From an uncultured Phycisphaerales bacterium (GTDB taxonomy: Bacteria > Planctomycetota > Phycisphaerae > Phycisphaerales > SM1A02), in NCBI GenBank assembly GCA_946886375.1, contig CAMPIL010000189.1:1-7032 (forward strand): a DNA stretch of 7,032 bases. Direction: 5' to 3'. The translations under genes were made by a program, and so were the position numbers. The notes beneath the pieces were generated by a model. It was not told the origin of the DNA. It did not search any database and was given only the letters and a program-made list of their open reading frames with translations. This document shows positions 6,051 through 7,032 of the stretch, one piece after another (within the stretch, counting starts at the first letter, position 1; every line of letters begins with the position of its first letter).

Positions 6051-7032
6051 GGCTGCGCCCCCGGCGTTGCCGAGAGCGCGTAACCGCGAAATGTGAAACC
6101 ATCATCGGTTGACTGCACCTGCCAGGAAGTCGGGCCCAGGTAGCGACGAATCACGTTGAAGTCGATGTCTTCCCAGATTTTCATGCTCTCGCGCATCTGG
6201 GCTTCCATTTCATCTTGCATGGCCTTGAAGTCAGCGGCCTCATCGGGCTCCATTTCGCCGGCGTGCTCGCCCATCTGCTCGATCATGTTGCGCATCATCT
6301 CGCGCTGCATGGCGATGGCTGATTCCACGGAAGCGACCGTGTCGCTGAATCCCCACGCGACGACGTTGTTCTTCGGCAATGCGGCAACAGCCCGCTGAAA
6401 GTCCGAAGCCGAGGCCAGCGTCGCTCCGCCGGGCTGACCTGTGGCGCGCAGACCTTGTTCAACCGCGGGAGTCGAGCCCAGCATGATGAACCCGCCGCCA
6501 ATGCCCAGCGAGACAGGCCCCATTTCCATGCCGGGCATGGGCATCGCCATCATGTCGGCGGGCATCGTGTAAATCCGCTGGCCAAGGAAATCGCGCGATT
6601 CCAAACCTATTCCTTCCGCCATGCCCGCGATCACCTGCTCAAACTCCTGCGGCTTCACGCATTCGATCGCGAACAGCGAGTGGCGGCTGTCGGCGGTGTA
6701 CGGCTTGCTGACCGATGTGCTCCAGTGAACCTGCGTGCCCAGCGATGCAGTGATCTGATTCACCATGGGCGCCATGGCGTCAACTTCCTGGCCGGCCTGC
6801 GCCGCGAGCATGGGATTTGACGCAATCACGTTGCGGATGACATCCATCAGACCAGAGAATCGAAAACTCACGTTGGAATACGAAATGGATTCCGGCCCGA
6901 CGAAACTGGGCAGCGTGCCTTGCACGGCGGGCGCATCCATCAGCGTGGTGAGCCCCTGCTTGCCGTTGGGCATGTACGCGGTCACGGTCTGCTCCATCAT
7001 GGCGGTGGGCCCGTCAAAGCGGACGCCCAGTC
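6047..7032 (-). CDS. DUF3352-like protein of unknown function, N-terminus outside the window
   Basis: The frame is open from the window edge to a TGA at 6049-6047. At least 327 residues are visible, and the start and any signal peptide lie outside. An internal ATG pair at 7000-6995 is not a likely start, because the frame continues upstream with LGVRFDGPTA. The stretches HSLFAIECVKPQEFEQVIAG, FLGQRIYTMP and GGGFIMLGSTPAVEQGL, then SDFQRAVAALP, follow the pattern of DUF3352-type proteins, which are common as secreted or anchored proteins of unknown role. A Met-rich patch (MPADMMAMPMPGMEMG) precedes the GGGFIMLG stretch. An acidic, Met-rich helical segment with little hydrophobic clustering (around MEPDEAADFKAMQDEMEAQM) lies near the C-terminus. 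Its stop overlaps the apparent start of the glycosyltransferase gene, so the two are probably co-translated. The family assignment is pattern-based and moderate. Confidence 0.8.
   Translation of the reverse strand, partial: LGVRFDGPTAMMEQTVTAYMPNGKQGLTTLMDAPAVQGTLPSFVGPESISYSNVSFRFSGLMDVIRNVIASNPMLAAQAGQEVDAMAPMVNQITASLGTQVHWSTSVSKPYTADSRHSLFAIECVKPQEFEQVIAGMAEGIGLESRDFLGQRIYTMPADMMAMPMPGMEMGPVSLGIGGGFIMLGSTPAVEQGLRATGQPGGATLASASDFQRAVAALPKNNVVAWGFSDTVASVESAIAMQREMMRNMIEQMGEHAGEMEPDEAADFKAMQDEMEAQMRESMKIWEDIDFNVIRRYLGPTSWQVQSTDDGFTFRGYALSATPGAQP
6058..6062 (-). promoter_or_regulatory. possible weak ribosome binding site for the CTG start
   Basis: On the minus strand GGGGG lies seven bases before the CTG at 6050. 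It could pair with the CCUCC of 16S rRNA using one G-U pair. The site lies inside the 3' end of the preceding gene. It is weak evidence and may be only GC-rich coding sequence; coupling through the CTGA overlap could work without it. Confidence 0.25.

Noticed and set aside
6500..6570. Repetitive ATGGGC/CATGCC-like sequence that looks like a short tandem repeat.
   Set aside because: It encodes the Met/Pro/Gly-rich patch of the DUF3352-like protein; units are irregular and not a true tandem array.

Overview
This is a GC-rich window (about 60% by eye) with dense coding on both strands. No rRNA, tRNA, IS element, CRISPR array or phage gene is visible. The gene content suggests a free-living bacterium, most likely a planctomycete (possibly Phycisphaerae). 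That rests on three things: the coiled-coil FtsK/SpoIIIE-type ATPase, a TMTC-like membrane glycosyltransferase with TPRs, and a Met-rich DUF3352-like protein. It is inferred from protein style, not from a marker gene.

Layout. Positions 1-54 (+) hold the last 17 codons of an unidentified gene. After a 136-base gap, a very large gene (191-4096, +) encodes an FtsK/SpoIIIE-family ATPase of about 1301 residues. It has a long N-terminal coiled coil, a two-helix membrane hairpin, a second long coiled coil, then three ATPase-like domains. Only the middle ATPase domain keeps its catalytic motifs. The layout parallels the type VII secretion motors EccC/EssC, but with large coiled coils around the membrane hairpin. 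It looks like a membrane-anchored pump for protein or DNA; the substrate cannot be read from this window.

On the minus strand, two genes run toward the ATPase gene. The upstream one (6047 to the window edge at 7032) is a partial DUF3352-like protein. The downstream one (4098 to 5957, or more likely 6050) is a polytopic TMTC-like glycosyltransferase with about six C-terminal TPRs. The two probably form one operon: the second reading frame appears to start at a CTG that overlaps the first gene's TGA as CTGA. The glycosyltransferase and ATPase genes converge with a single base between their stop codons.

The best candidate for something under-described is the ATPase. Both coiled coils carry a strict 11-residue (hendecad) spacing of aromatic residues, and the outer two ATPase domains have lost the P-loop lysine and the Walker B acids. 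Its upstream partner genes, which would indicate its role, lie outside the window.
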